Part shown: positions 7,164-16,919 of the stretch, piece after piece
Numbering within the stretch: the stretch's first letter is position 1
Layout of the letters: each line of letters opens with the position of its first letter
Source: Candidatus Desulfobacula maris
GTDB taxonomy: Bacteria > Desulfobacterota > Desulfobacteria > Desulfobacterales > Desulfobacteraceae
DNA length: 34,240 bases
Direction: 5' to 3'
NCBI GenBank assembly: GCA_014383445.1
Contig: JACNHV010000339.1
Coordinates: 1 to 34,240 of the forward strand
Translations under genes and position numbers: made by a program
Notes under the pieces: model-generated
Databases searched by the model: none
What the model saw: the letters and a program-made list of their open reading frames with translations, nothing else
Told to the model about the DNA's origin: nothing

Positions 7164-8342
7164 ATGCCAGCCTGTCAAAATGAATTTAAACAATGGATTG
7201 CAGATCTCAGAAATGATTTCCATAAACACCCTGAACTATCTGGCAGTGAAACCATAACCACGCGGAAAATTTGTGAGGTGCTAAAACCACTGGATGCACA
7301 AGTTCTTACATTTTCAGATATGACTGGTGCTGTGGCTGTTTTCAAGGGTGAAGCACAAGATTCCCAGAAAGGCAGAACCATTGCCTTGAGAGCAGATATT
7401 GATGCATTACCTATCCAGGAAATGGTTAATAAAAACAATAAATCAATACATGCAGGAGTCATGCACGCCTGTGGACATGATGCCAACACAGCCATTGTTC
7501 TGGGTGTGGCAAAAAAAATCAAGGATACGGGTCTGCTTAAAAAAATCAATGGATCAATAAAACTTATTTTTCAACCTTCAGAAGAAAAATTAGGTGGTGC
7601 CAATGCCATGATTGAAAGGGGAGTCCTTGAAAACCCCCGGGTGGATCAAATTATTGCAGGGCATATGGACCCAAATCTGCAAGTTGGAACTGTGGGAGTA
7701 TTCACCTGCATCGGCCATGCTGCTTCAGATCCATTTGAACTTGTGATAAATGGGAAAGGAACCCATGGTGCCCGCCCCCATCAAGGAATTAATCCCATTA
7801 CAGCCGGCGCCGTTTTTGCGGCAAGCCTGGATTCGATTATTCCAAGGTATATCAGTCCGGACCAGCCGGCAGTGATCAGTGTGGGCACATTTCATGCCGG
7901 AGAGGCAGGAAATGTGATACCGGAACAGGCCATTATAAAAGGCTCTGTCCGCACCCACGATGAGGCGGTAAGAAGCAGGATTTTCAAGGCAATGGAACAA
8001 TTGGTTCAGGGGATTGACAACATGTTTGGAACCAGATGTGAACTTGTCTTTAAACCGGGTGCTCCCTTAGGGGTTAACGACAAAGAGGTATGCGAGTCCC
8101 TTTATACGGCAGCCGTTGACGTATTGGGAGCGGACAAGGTAAAAATCCTGCCTTTTATCATGGGCAGCGAAGATTTTTACTATTTTGCCCAGAAATGCCC
8201 TGGCGCCATAATGCGATTCGGGTGTGCAAGCCAGGAAAATGGCATCACCCAGCCTTTGCATTCCCCCTGTTTTGATCTCCATGAAGATGTGCTTGAAATT
8301 GGGGTTGACATATTATTCAAAGCTGTTGAAAATTTTTTTTAA
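7164..8342 (+). CDS. M20D family amidohydrolase (hippurate/N-acyl-amino-acid hydrolase type)
   Basis: Cytoplasmic metallohydrolase that cleaves the amide bond of N-acylated amino acids or related compounds. M20D motifs are present: HKHPELSGSE near the N-terminus, the HACGHD metal site (H101, C103, H105, D106), the EE pair at 140-141 (QPSEEKLGGA), H167 in AGHMDP, GKGTHGARPHQG of the dimerisation lid (H201), and MGSEDFYYF near the C-terminus. The cysteine-containing HxCGHD form is typical of this family. No signal peptide is seen. It follows the IclR gene by 85 bp and precedes a peptide-type ABC importer, suggesting it acts on an imported substrate. The exact substrate cannot be read from sequence. 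Confidence 0.9.
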   Translation: MPACQNEFKQWIADLRNDFHKHPELSGSETITTRKICEVLKPLDAQVLTFSDMTGAVAVFKGEAQDSQKGRTIALRADIDALPIQEMVNKNNKSIHAGVMHACGHDANTAIVLGVAKKIKDTGLLKKINGSIKLIFQPSEEKLGGANAMIERGVLENPRVDQIIAGHMDPNLQVGTVGVFTCIGHAASDPFELVINGKGTHGARPHQGINPITAGAVFAASLDSIIPRYISPDQPAVISVGTFHAGEAGNVIPEQAIIKGSVRTHDEAVRSRIFKAMEQLVQGIDNMFGTRCELVFKPGAPLGVNDKEVCESLYTAAVDVLGADKVKILPFIMGSEDFYYFAQKCPGAIMRFGCASQENGITQPLHSPCFDLHEDVLEIGVDILFKAVENFF

Positions 8343-8433
8343 AAAATGTATGTATTTTAGGGCATTAAAAGTTTAACAAAGTGTTAACAAAGATAGTTTG
8401 AAACAAAACAATTAATATCAGGAGGGAAGTGAA

Positions 8434-9978
8434 ATGAAGAAAAAAAGTATCAATTTATTGTCCATCTCGCTGTTCATTCTTATGTGTTTGTCATGTTTTT
8501 TACAGCCGGCCTTTGCCGGCAAAAAAGATGACACCCTGAATATCGCATTCAGTAAAGAGCTTGAAACCCTGGACCGGTATTTTAATACGGCCCGGGAAGG
8601 AATTGTTATTGCCAGGCATGCATATGACAACCTTTTATACCGTGATCCAGTTACCTATGAATACAAAGGGCTTCTGGCAAAATCCTTTAAATGGAATACA
8701 GACACGGAAATGGAAATTGTTTTAAGAGAAGGGGTTAAATTTCACAATGGCCAGGAATTAACGGCTGATGATGTGGCATATACCCTTAATTTTGCTGCAA
8801 ACCCGGACAATAAAGTCAAAACCCAGCGATATTCAGACTGGATTGACAAGGTTGAAAAAACAGGGACTTACAGCGTAAAAATCATGTTGAAAAAACCATT
8901 TCCTGCGGCTCTGGAATTTTTGTCCGGCGCTAACCCCATTTATCCCAAAGAATATTATTCATCCGTGGGCCCGGATGGCTTTGGGGTTAAACCCATTGGA
9001 ACAGGCCCTTACAAAGTGGTTGAGGTCATCCCTGGTCAGAAAGTTGTATTGGAAAAAAATGAAAACTATTTTAAGGACAGCCCCAAGGGCCAGCCTAACA
9101 TTGGTAAAATAGTCTGGAGGACCCTTCCCGAAGTCAATACCCAGATGGCAGAACTCATGACAGGATCCCTTGACTGGATCTGGCTGGTTCCACCGGATCA
9201 GGCTGTCAAGCTTGCCGAGATACCGACACTCACCGTTACACCGGCTGAAACCATGCGAATCGGTTACATAGTGTTTGATGCGGCAAACCGTTCCGGTACA
9301 GAACATGGCATGGACAATCCCTATGTGAACCTGAAAGTCAGACAGGCCATCAACCATGCCATTAACAGAGATTCCATTGCCAAAAACCTGGTAGGTGGGC
9401 AATCGCGTTCCGTCTATTCTGCATGTTTCCCATCCCAGTTCGGGTGTGAGCAGGATGTAAAACAATATGAGTATAATCCTGAAAAGGCTAAAAAACTTCT
9501 GGCAGAAGCAGGCTATCCTAACGGGTTTGAAACCACCCTTTACGGATACAGGAACCGAGACTTTGCCGAAGCCATGATTGGCGATCTTGCTGCAGTGGGC
9601 ATAAAGGCAAATCTGATGATAATGAAATATTCCGCACTCAGGGAAAAAGCCCGGGCCGGCAAGACCCAGATGCAGTTTTTAACCTGGGGTTCCTATTCCA
9701 TTAATGATGTATCTGCCATTGTCAGCCATTTCTTTGAATTTGAAGCAGATGATTTTTCAAGAGATCCCATGGTAAGGGATCTGCTCGTGGAAGCAGATAC
9801 ATCAATTGATACGGCCAAACGCAAAAAATTATATTCCCAGGCCTTGAAATTGATTGCAGATCAGGCATATTGGTGCCCCATGTTTACCTATGTATCCAAC
9901 AATTGTTATTCAAAAGATCTGGATTTTACACCCTATCCTGATGCAGTACCCAGATTTTTTCAATCCAAATGGAAATAA
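8434..9978 (+). CDS. ABC transporter substrate-binding protein, DppA/OppA family (SBP_bac_5)
   Basis: Periplasmic receptor of a peptide-type ABC importer. Residues 1-28 are a signal peptide (KKK start, hydrophobic core, PAFA cleavage site before GKKDD). It lacks a clear lipobox, so it is probably soluble rather than a lipoprotein. The mature part shows the SBP_bac_5 signature (LREGVKFHNGQELTADDVAYTL), PIGTGPYKV, and NLKVRQAINHAINRD. At 514 aa it has family size. A strong AGGAGGG ribosome site precedes the ATG. It heads a contiguous set of binding protein, two permeases and two ATPases. Ligand class (dipeptide, oligopeptide or other) is not decided by sequence. Confidence 0.93.
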   Translation: MKKKSINLLSISLFILMCLSCFLQPAFAGKKDDTLNIAFSKELETLDRYFNTAREGIVIARHAYDNLLYRDPVTYEYKGLLAKSFKWNTDTEMEIVLREGVKFHNGQELTADDVAYTLNFAANPDNKVKTQRYSDWIDKVEKTGTYSVKIMLKKPFPAALEFLSGANPIYPKEYYSSVGPDGFGVKPIGTGPYKVVEVIPGQKVVLEKNENYFKDSPKGQPNIGKIVWRTLPEVNTQMAELMTGSLDWIWLVPPDQAVKLAEIPTLTVTPAETMRIGYIVFDAANRSGTEHGMDNPYVNLKVRQAINHAINRDSIAKNLVGGQSRSVYSACFPSQFGCEQDVKQYEYNPEKAKKLLAEAGYPNGFETTLYGYRNRDFAEAMIGDLAAVGIKANLMIMKYSALREKARAGKTQMQFLTWGSYSINDVSAIVSHFFEFEADDFSRDPMVRDLLVEADTSIDTAKRKKLYSQALKLIADQAYWCPMFTYVSNNCYSKDLDFTPYPDAVPRFFQSKWK

Positions 9979-9990
9979 ACGGATAAACTC

Positions 9991-10908
9991 ATGTTGATAT
10001 ATACGTTAAAACGCCTGGGACTCGCCATAATTGTCATGATTACTGTATCCATGATCAGCTTTATGCTGTTAAGGGTCTCGGGCGACCCGGCCATCTCCCT
10101 GGCAGGAGAAGGTGCAAGCAGTGCAGAGATTGAATTTGTCAGGGAGCAATATGGATTTGACCGCCCCCTGATCATTCAGTATTTTGAGTGGGCCGGCAGG
10201 GCAATCCAGGGGGACCTTGGAAACTCAGCCTATGTAAAGCAATCCGTGGCACAGATGCTCAGGGAACGTATGGGAGTGACCATGACCCTGGGCATCTGTT
10301 CTCTCACCTTTGCCATGCTCCTGGCCATCCCCCTGGGGATGCTGGCTGCCATAAGGCCCAATACCTGGATTGACAGGCTTGCCCTGTCAATCTCCGTAAT
10401 GGGCCAGGCCATGCCTTCCTTCTGGTTTGGCCTGATTCTGATTATCTTTTTCGGGGTGTATTTAAGATGGCTTCCCATTTCAGGCTCTGATACCTGGAAA
10501 CATTTTGTCATGCCTACCATTGCTCTGGGATATTATGCCACCCCTGCCATCATGCGCCTGGTGCGTTCAGGAATGCTTGAGGTTCTGGCTTCGGATCATA
10601 TCAGAACAGCCAGGGCAAAGGGATTGAGATGGCCTAAGATATTATTTAAACACACCCTTAGAAATGCAATCATCCCCGTTGTTGCCGTTGCCGCGGTCCA
10701 GCTGGGGTTTATGCTGGGAGGATCCATTGTGATTGAAGCCATATTTGCCCTGAACGGTCTTGGGAATCTGGCATGGGTTTCCATCTCAAGATCAGATCTG
10801 CCCGTTGTACAGGCAATTGTTTTGTTTCTGTCCATCATCTATATTTTTCTAACCTTTATGGCAGATATTTTCAATGCGTTTCTTGACCCAAGAATCAGGA
10901 GTTCTTGA
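9991..10908 (+). CDS. ABC transporter permease, DppB/OppB family
   Basis: Inner-membrane permease of the peptide importer. It begins with the DppB-type MLIYTLKRLGLAIIVMITVS helix, followed by LLRVSGDPA and a long periplasmic loop. The EAA loop that contacts the ATPase is seen as DHIRTARAKGLRWPKILFKH, followed by TLRNAIIPVV. It ends in the typical FNAFLDPRIR. About six membrane segments are expected over 305 aa. It starts 12 bp after the binding protein and ends 3 bp before the second permease, within one operon. Confidence 0.93.
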   Translation: MLIYTLKRLGLAIIVMITVSMISFMLLRVSGDPAISLAGEGASSAEIEFVREQYGFDRPLIIQYFEWAGRAIQGDLGNSAYVKQSVAQMLRERMGVTMTLGICSLTFAMLLAIPLGMLAAIRPNTWIDRLALSISVMGQAMPSFWFGLILIIFFGVYLRWLPISGSDTWKHFVMPTIALGYYATPAIMRLVRSGMLEVLASDHIRTARAKGLRWPKILFKHTLRNAIIPVVAVAAVQLGFMLGGSIVIEAIFALNGLGNLAWVSISRSDLPVVQAIVLFLSIIYIFLTFMADIFNAFLDPRIRSS

Positions 10909-10911
10909 TCC

Positions 10912-11826
10912 ATGACACCCACACAGCAACAACAATTTGATTCCGGCCTGGGCCTGGATGTGGTGTTTCCCACACCCGGCCAGATCATGGGTCAGAGAAT
11001 GAAGACCCATAAAGGATTTATTCTTGGCGGTCTTATGGTTTTAATCGTTTTTATGATGGCAATTTTTGCCCCTTATATTGCCGGCCATGATCCCTATCAA
11101 CAGGATCTTTCCAAGCGGATGATATCCCCAATATGGAGTGAAAAAGGAACATGGGATCATCCTCTGGGAACGGACAATATGGGCCGTGATTATTTTGCAA
11201 GGCTGGTGTACGGGTCCCGCATATCCCTTTTGATCGGATTCTCGTGCATGGCCATTGCAGCAGTCATTGGTATCTCTCTCGGGCTTACAGCAGGGTATTT
11301 CGGAGGCCTTGCCGATTATATCGTCAGTTTTATCATAACGGTACGGCTTGCTTTGCCTGCCGTGCTGGTGGCGGTTGCCGTGGTGGCCCTCATCGGCGGA
11401 TCCACAAAGGTTGTCATTATGGTGCTGGGCTGCCTGATCTGGGATCGATTTGCTGTTATTTTACGGGCCACAACCCAGCAGATACGCGCCATGGATTATG
11501 TCCAGGCAGCACAGGCAGCAGGGTGTTCCGTTCTCTGGCTCATGATCCGCGAAATCATGCCCAATCTGTTTAACTCAATTGTCATTGTTGCCACCCTTGA
11601 AATCGGCAGGGCCATTCTTCTGGAAGCTGCCCTGTCTTTTCTGGGAATGGGAGTTCAGCCTCCAATACCTTCCTGGGGACTTATGATCTCGGAAGGAAAG
11701 GATTTAATGCTGTTTGATCCATACCTTGTCACCATACCGGGTGTAGCTCTTTTCTTCCTTGTACTTGGAATGAATCTTTTTGGAGATGGTTTAAGGGATG
11801 TAACATCCCCGGAGGGAAGATCATGA
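10912..11826 (+). CDS. ABC transporter permease, DppC/OppC family
   Basis: Second permease of the importer. The N-terminal cytoplasmic stretch leads to the first membrane helix (FILGGLMVLIVFMMAIFAPY). The OppC_N signature DHPLGTDNMGRDYFARLVYG follows, then the EAA loop (MDYVQAAQAAGCSVLWLMIR, EIMPNLFNSI). The C-terminus has FLGMGVQPPIPSWGLMISEG and NLFGDGLRDVTSPEGRS, standard for DppC. At 304 aa it has normal size. It overlaps the first ATPase gene by 4 bp, so the transporter genes are translationally coupled. Confidence 0.93.
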   Translation: MTPTQQQQFDSGLGLDVVFPTPGQIMGQRMKTHKGFILGGLMVLIVFMMAIFAPYIAGHDPYQQDLSKRMISPIWSEKGTWDHPLGTDNMGRDYFARLVYGSRISLLIGFSCMAIAAVIGISLGLTAGYFGGLADYIVSFIITVRLALPAVLVAVAVVALIGGSTKVVIMVLGCLIWDRFAVILRATTQQIRAMDYVQAAQAAGCSVLWLMIREIMPNLFNSIVIVATLEIGRAILLEAALSFLGMGVQPPIPSWGLMISEGKDLMLFDPYLVTIPGVALFFLVLGMNLFGDGLRDVTSPEGRS

Positions 11827-12881
11827 ATGCCCTGCTTGAAGTAAAAAATCTAAATGTAGATCTAAACCTTCCTGCTGGAGCCCTCCATGCGGTCAGGAAT
11901 GTCAGCTTCAGCGTACAAAAAGGAAAAACCCTCAGCCTTGTAGGTGAATCCGGGTGTGGAAAATCCATTACAGCCCTGGCAATCATGAATCTACTTCCCC
12001 CATCAGCCAGCTATAACGCAAAAAAAATGGAGTTTGAGGGCCATGATCTTTTAAAATTGAATGAAAAAAAAATGTCCAGGTTCAGGGGCGCAAAAATCGC
12101 CATGATTTTTCAGGAACCCATGACCTCTCTGGATCCCTGCTATACCATCGGGGATCAGCTCACAGAAGCCCTGACAGAACATAAACAGGTCAGCGCCAAA
12201 GAGGCTCTGAACCGGGCCGTCTTCCTGCTGGATAAGGTAGGAATAACAGGCGCAGCCTCCCGGCTCAAACAATATCCCCACCAGCTTTCAGGAGGTCTTC
12301 GACAAAGGATCATGATTGCCATGGGCCTTATGTGCGGGCCGTCTCTGATCATTGCCGACGAACCCACCACAGCCCTTGATGTGACCATCCAGGCCCAGAT
12401 TCTGCGGCTTCTTGCATCCATACAAAAAGAATTCAACATGGGTATGATCTTGATCACCCATGATCTTGGAGTAGTGGCCAGAATTGCCGATGATGTGGCT
12501 GTCATGTATTGCGGAGAAGTGGTTGAAACAGGGAATATTACCCAGATTTTTAATCATCCGATCCATCCTTATACCAGAGGGTTAATAGAGTGCATACCCA
12601 TTCCGGGCAAAACAAAACCCGGAGAGAAACTGGGTTCCATACCCGGGATTGTGCCCGCTCCTATTGGTGAGTTATGGGGCTGTTCTTTCAGAAACCGGTG
12701 CAGCCTTGCCACGGCTGAATGTGCAGACAGGGGTCTGGCACTGAACCACATATCAGACACACGATCATTTCGATGTATAAAACCCCCGAATGATATGCCA
12801 ATTGGTACACCAGACGAAAAACCAGATAAAAAAATGGGCAAGGCAGATCCAATGGCTATAAAAAAAGAGGAGAGGATCTGA
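11823..12881 (+). CDS. ABC transporter ATP-binding protein, DppD/OppD family
   Basis: First of two ATPases powering the importer at the inner face of the membrane. Walker A is GESGCGKSIT (41-50), the signature is LSGGLRQR, Walker B is LIIADEPTTALD, and the switch His is in LITHDLG. The C-terminal oligopeptide-transporter extension carries a cysteine set (GCSFRNRC, then TAEC and FRC), which in related Opp/Dpp ATPases binds a [4Fe-4S] cluster. The last about 30 residues are lysine-rich. Its final A is the first base of the next ATG (TGATG junction). Confidence 0.93.
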   Translation: MNALLEVKNLNVDLNLPAGALHAVRNVSFSVQKGKTLSLVGESGCGKSITALAIMNLLPPSASYNAKKMEFEGHDLLKLNEKKMSRFRGAKIAMIFQEPMTSLDPCYTIGDQLTEALTEHKQVSAKEALNRAVFLLDKVGITGAASRLKQYPHQLSGGLRQRIMIAMGLMCGPSLIIADEPTTALDVTIQAQILRLLASIQKEFNMGMILITHDLGVVARIADDVAVMYCGEVVETGNITQIFNHPIHPYTRGLIECIPIPGKTKPGEKLGSIPGIVPAPIGELWGCSFRNRCSLATAECADRGLALNHISDTRSFRCIKPPNDMPIGTPDEKPDKKMGKADPMAIKKEERI

Positions 12882-13846
12882 TGGCCGAATATGCTTTAAA
12901 GACGACAGATATCACAAAAACCTATCAGATCAGTGCCGGGATGTTTCTTGGCAAAAAAAAACTCACGGCCGTCAACGGGGTCAACCTGTCAATTCCCAAG
13001 GGATCCATTCTCGGACTTGTGGGGGAGTCAGGATGCGGTAAAACCACAATTGCCAAAATGATACTGGGGCTTGAAAAAAAAACCAGCGGCGAACTGTATA
13101 TTGGCGGAAAGAACATTTCATCCATGAGCCGCAAGCAGATTGCCAGAATCATTCAGCCGGTTTTTCAGGACCCTTATTCATCTTTAAATCCACGCAAATC
13201 CGTATCCAAGATTATCTCCCTGCCCTTGCGGGCACAAGGCCTTTCCAAAGGGGCTTTGGACATTGAACAAAAGGTGGATGAAATCATGGAGATTGTGGGA
13301 CTGGCAACCAGATTAAAACATAATTATCCCAATCAATTGTCCGGGGGCCAGCGCCAGCGGGTTGCCGTGGCAAGGGCGTTGATCATGCGGCCTGAGGTGG
13401 TGCTTTGCGATGAACCCACTTCTGCACTGGATGTTTCCGTCCAGGCCCAGATTCTGAATATGCTCCTGGATCTTAGATCAAAATTAAACCTGACCTATCT
13501 GTTCATAAGCCACGATTTGGCTGTGGTGGAACACATTGCCACCCATGTGGCAGTAATGTATCTGGGCAGGATTGTGGAACAGGCAAGCACTGAGGATTTG
13601 TTCAGCAATCCCTGCCACCCCTATACCCAGGCCCTTTTAGCATCTGTACTGACACCTGATCCATCCATGGGATTACCTGAAGTTCATCTGGGAATAGAAT
13701 ATCCCAACCCCATTGATCCGCCGTCAGGATGTACCTTTCACCCGCGATGTGTTAAACGCAAGGAAAAATGTTCTCAAATTGTACCTGAACCTGTTTTTAA
13801 ATCCGGCCGGCTTGTGGAGTGTCATTATCCATCCGATTTTTCTTAA
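12881..13846 (+). CDS. ABC transporter ATP-binding protein, DppF/OppF family
   Basis: Partner ATPase of the importer. Walker A is GESGCGKTT (48-56), the signature is LSGGQRQRVAVARAL, Walker B is VVLCDEPTSALD, and the switch region is FISHDLAVVEH. DppF-specific features are FQDPYSSLNPR after the Q-loop and a C-terminal cysteine set (GCTFHPRCVKRKEKC, VECHYP). At 321 aa it has family length. It is the last of the five tightly spaced transporter genes; 133 bp without a gene follow before the M20 hydrolase. Confidence 0.93.
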   Translation: MAEYALKTTDITKTYQISAGMFLGKKKLTAVNGVNLSIPKGSILGLVGESGCGKTTIAKMILGLEKKTSGELYIGGKNISSMSRKQIARIIQPVFQDPYSSLNPRKSVSKIISLPLRAQGLSKGALDIEQKVDEIMEIVGLATRLKHNYPNQLSGGQRQRVAVARALIMRPEVVLCDEPTSALDVSVQAQILNMLLDLRSKLNLTYLFISHDLAVVEHIATHVAVMYLGRIVEQASTEDLFSNPCHPYTQALLASVLTPDPSMGLPEVHLGIEYPNPIDPPSGCTFHPRCVKRKEKCSQIVPEPVFKSGRLVECHYPSDFS

Positions 13847-13979
13847 CTTAAAATAAATTATAAAATTCAAAATATGGAACCCATTCTAAATAGTGTTGGG
13901 ACAAAAACCTGTTTGAATATCTGGATTTAAACTTTTGTAATCAATAAAATTTTTTTTAAAAAACAAGGAATTTTAAAAA

Positions 13980-15395
13980 ATGAGCAGAAAAGGGGCAATA
14001 AGCCGAGCAGAACTATTTTTCGATGATGGATCATTTTTTTCACTCCTGTCCCAAAGGGTGGCCATCAATACGGGAAGCCGTGCCGATGACAGAAAACCCG
14101 GCATGCTGGAATATCTTGAACAAGAGATGATACCATCCCTTGAAACTATTGATTTCAAATGCCGGGTTGTCGAAAACCCTGAAGAGCCCTGTGCACCCTT
14201 TCTCATTGCCCATCGAATTGAGGATGAAACCTTTCCCTGTATTTTAATTTACGGCCATGGTGATACAGTCCCTGGTATGGATGATAAATGGAAAAAAGGT
14301 CTTTCTCCCTTTAAACTGACAAAAGACGGGGACCTTTGGTATGGCCGAGGAGCTGCTGACAATAAAGGACAGCATGCCATAAATATAGCAGCACTTGAAT
14401 GCGTTATAAAAGAGAAAAAAAAACTTGGGTTTAATGTCAAGGTGCTCATTGAGATGGGTGAAGAAGCCGGTTCTCCAGGACTGCATGCCATCTGTGAAAG
14501 GGAAAAAAAAGCTTTAAAGGCAGATGTTCTCATCGCCTCAGACGGGCCAAGGATAGATCCTGATACACCCACCATTTTCGGCGGCAGCAGGGCCGTTTAT
14601 AATTTTGACCTGAGTATTAATCTGAGGGAAGGCGGACACCATTCGGGAAACTGGGGCGGTCTTCTTGCCAACCCCGGCATCATCCTTTCCCATGCCATTG
14701 CCTGCATGGTGGATGCCAAAGGAAAAATTTTAATTCAAGCACTTCGACCTGAAAGCATTCCTCCTGGTATTAAAAAGGCCATTGATAAACTTACCATAAA
14801 AGGAGAAGGGGGCCCCAAAATAGATCCCCAATGGGGAGAGCCGGGCTTGAGCTCTGCCCAGAAGGTATATGGCTGGAGCACACTGGATGTGCTTGCCTTT
14901 GAGTGCGGAGATCCATCAGAGCCTGTCAATGCCATTCCGCCAAAGGCATGGGCAAGATGTCATATCCGGTTTCTTGCAGATTCAGATCCTGATACCTTTC
15001 TTCCGGCAATCAGAAAACATTTAGACGACCATGGCTTTTCCATGGTAAAAATTGAACCGGTTTCCAACAACTATGGACTTGCCACCCGCATGGACCCGGA
15101 AAACCCCTGGGTTAAGTTTACCACGGCGTCCTTTAAAACCACCCTTGAAAAATCAGGAAACCTGGATAAGGACGTTGCATTTTTACCCAATCTTGGGGGA
15201 ACATTGCCCAATGATGCGTTCAGCCATGTTCTGGGCCTGCCCACAATCTGGGTTCCCCATTCATATGGCGGCTGCAGTCAGCATGCCCCCAATGAACATA
15301 TTTCAGAAAAAATCACACGGCAGGGCCTGCAGCTGATGACCGGTCTTTTTTGGGATTTAACGGAAAACATGCATACCCTTTTCAAAGGAGAATAA
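13980..15395 (+). CDS. M20 family metallopeptidase (dipeptidase/deacylase type)
   Basis: A second cytoplasmic M20 metallohydrolase, of the ArgE/DapE/CPG2-like branch rather than M20D. The metal ligands are visible: H93 and D95 in LIYGHGDTVPGM, D127 in GRGAADNKGQHA, E161/E162 in EMGEEAGS, and a C-terminal His in SYGGCSQHAPNEH. The insertion around GEGGPKIDPQWGEPGLSSA is the dimerisation lid. At 471 aa it has the larger M20 size. The ribosome site is AAGGAA, 11 bp before the ATG. It lies 6 bp upstream of the acyl-CoA synthetase, so the two are co-transcribed. Probably it cleaves a peptide or N-acyl bond in the imported substrate. Confidence 0.87.
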   Translation: MSRKGAISRAELFFDDGSFFSLLSQRVAINTGSRADDRKPGMLEYLEQEMIPSLETIDFKCRVVENPEEPCAPFLIAHRIEDETFPCILIYGHGDTVPGMDDKWKKGLSPFKLTKDGDLWYGRGAADNKGQHAINIAALECVIKEKKKLGFNVKVLIEMGEEAGSPGLHAICEREKKALKADVLIASDGPRIDPDTPTIFGGSRAVYNFDLSINLREGGHHSGNWGGLLANPGIILSHAIACMVDAKGKILIQALRPESIPPGIKKAIDKLTIKGEGGPKIDPQWGEPGLSSAQKVYGWSTLDVLAFECGDPSEPVNAIPPKAWARCHIRFLADSDPDTFLPAIRKHLDDHGFSMVKIEPVSNNYGLATRMDPENPWVKFTTASFKTTLEKSGNLDKDVAFLPNLGGTLPNDAFSHVLGLPTIWVPHSYGGCSQHAPNEHISEKITRQGLQLMTGLFWDLTENMHTLFKGE

Positions 15396-15401
15396 GTTAA
15401 A

Positions 15402-16919
15402 ATGCGCTCTGTGGCAGAATTGTTAACAGATTGTTTTCAAAAGCACAGCAAAAAAACAGCCCTGTCCTTTTTCAGGGGCAATAGGATTGAGACCCGGATT
15501 TCGTTTCAGGATCTGGATGTGAATTCAACAAAAATGGCCAGCCTGTTTATAAAACAGGGGGTGAAAAAATCTGACAATGTTGTTCTGCTCCTTGATAAAT
15601 CACTTGTTTTTGTTGTTGCCCACATTGCCCTTCAAAAAATAGGGGCAGTGAGTGTGCCGCTGAATCCTGGATTTAAAAAATCTGAATTAACCTATCTGCT
15701 AAATGATGCAGCACCGTCTCTGGTTATCGTCAGCCCGGAGTTGGCAGGGATGATCAGACAGATTGACCCAACCGTAACCTGTATGGAAATAGACACAAAA
15801 ATTGCTTTCCAGGCACTGGATATCTTAAATTCCTGTTCCCGTGAACTGGAAAAAATATGCATAGTGCCTGATGATCCAGGCCTCATCATTTATACGTCAG
15901 GAACAACGGGCAATCCAAAAGGCGCTGTTTTGACCCAGAAAAACCTTGTGAATGATGCCAGCGATATTATTCGCATATGGGAGATTTCAGAATCTGATAC
16001 CTTATGCCATAGTTTGCCCCTTTTCCATGTCCACGGCTTATGTTTCGCCCTTCACACGGCATTGATTTCAGGATCGCATGTGATGCTGCTGGATCGGTTT
16101 GATCCAGACGTTGTTCTTGACATTTTAAAAGAGACCCGGCCAGGGCTTGCCTGCACAATTTTCATGGCCGTTCCGGCCATGTATTCAAAACTAATGGATG
16201 CGCTTCAGGGGCAAACCCCTTGTTTTGATCATATGAGATTGTGGACGTCAGGATCAGCTCCTTTGCCGGTCAAAGAATTTCAGCGGATAACCCAGGCCTT
16301 TGGAAAAGAACCTGTGGAAAGGGAAGGCATGTCAGAAACGGGCATGAATTTTTCCAATCCCCTGAAAGGGGAAAAAAAGCCGGGCTCCATCGGAATTCCG
16401 CTTCCCGGCGTTACAGTAAGAATTGTTGATCACAAGACATTACTGGATGCAGAACCCGGACAGACGGGTGAATTCTGGCTCAAATCAGACTCCATCATAT
16501 CCAGGTACTGGAAAAAACCCGAAGAAACGGCTATGACCTTTGAAAACGGATGGTTTAAAACAGGCGATCTGGGAAAAAAAGATTCAGACGGATATTATTA
16601 TCTGACGGACCGGCTAAAAAACATTATCATCACAGGAGGGGAAAATGTATCCCCCAATGAAATTGAGGGCGTAATCAACCGAGTTGATGGGGTTATTGAA
16701 TCATCCGTTCTAGGTATTTTTGATGAAAAATGGGGTGAAAAAATTGTGGCGGCTGTGGTTAAAACCCCGGCATCGGGTGATATCAACCGACAAATCAAGG
16801 ACACTTGCAAAGAACATCTCCATGACTGGAAATGCCCCAAACAAATCATCTTCATTAAAAAGCTGCCCAGAAATACTATGGGAAAAATCTTAAAAGAAGA
16901 TCTTAAAAAATTATTTTAA
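15402..16919 (+). CDS. AMP-forming acyl-CoA synthetase, malonyl-CoA synthetase (MatB)-like
   Basis: ANL-superfamily ligase that activates a carboxylic acid as acyl-AMP and then as acyl-CoA. The P-loop is YTSGTTGNPKG (164-174). The A5 region reads SETGMNFSNPLKGEKKPGS, followed by IGIPLPGVTVRI. The hinge is TGDLGKKDSDGYYYLTDRLK, and the catalytic lysine is K495 in LPRNTMGK. The SETGMN..SNP stretch and the KCPKQIIFIKKLPRN ending resemble MatB/ACSF3 (malonyl- or methylmalonyl-CoA synthetases) more than long-chain ligases, from memory of those families. Malonate-type specificity is inference. It is the last gene of the import locus. Confidence 0.82.
   Translation: MRSVAELLTDCFQKHSKKTALSFFRGNRIETRISFQDLDVNSTKMASLFIKQGVKKSDNVVLLLDKSLVFVVAHIALQKIGAVSVPLNPGFKKSELTYLLNDAAPSLVIVSPELAGMIRQIDPTVTCMEIDTKIAFQALDILNSCSRELEKICIVPDDPGLIIYTSGTTGNPKGAVLTQKNLVNDASDIIRIWEISESDTLCHSLPLFHVHGLCFALHTALISGSHVMLLDRFDPDVVLDILKETRPGLACTIFMAVPAMYSKLMDALQGQTPCFDHMRLWTSGSAPLPVKEFQRITQAFGKEPVEREGMSETGMNFSNPLKGEKKPGSIGIPLPGVTVRIVDHKTLLDAEPGQTGEFWLKSDSIISRYWKKPEETAMTFENGWFKTGDLGKKDSDGYYYLTDRLKNIIITGGENVSPNEIEGVINRVDGVIESSVLGIFDEKWGEKIVAAVVKTPASGDINRQIKDTCKEHLHDWKCPKQIIFIKKLPRNTMGKILKEDLKKLF

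Noticed and set aside
13870-13892. TATGGAACCCATTC upstream of the second M20 gene as another IclR site
   Set aside because: The two half-sites are 4 bp apart instead of 7 and the outer bases do not match; too weak.
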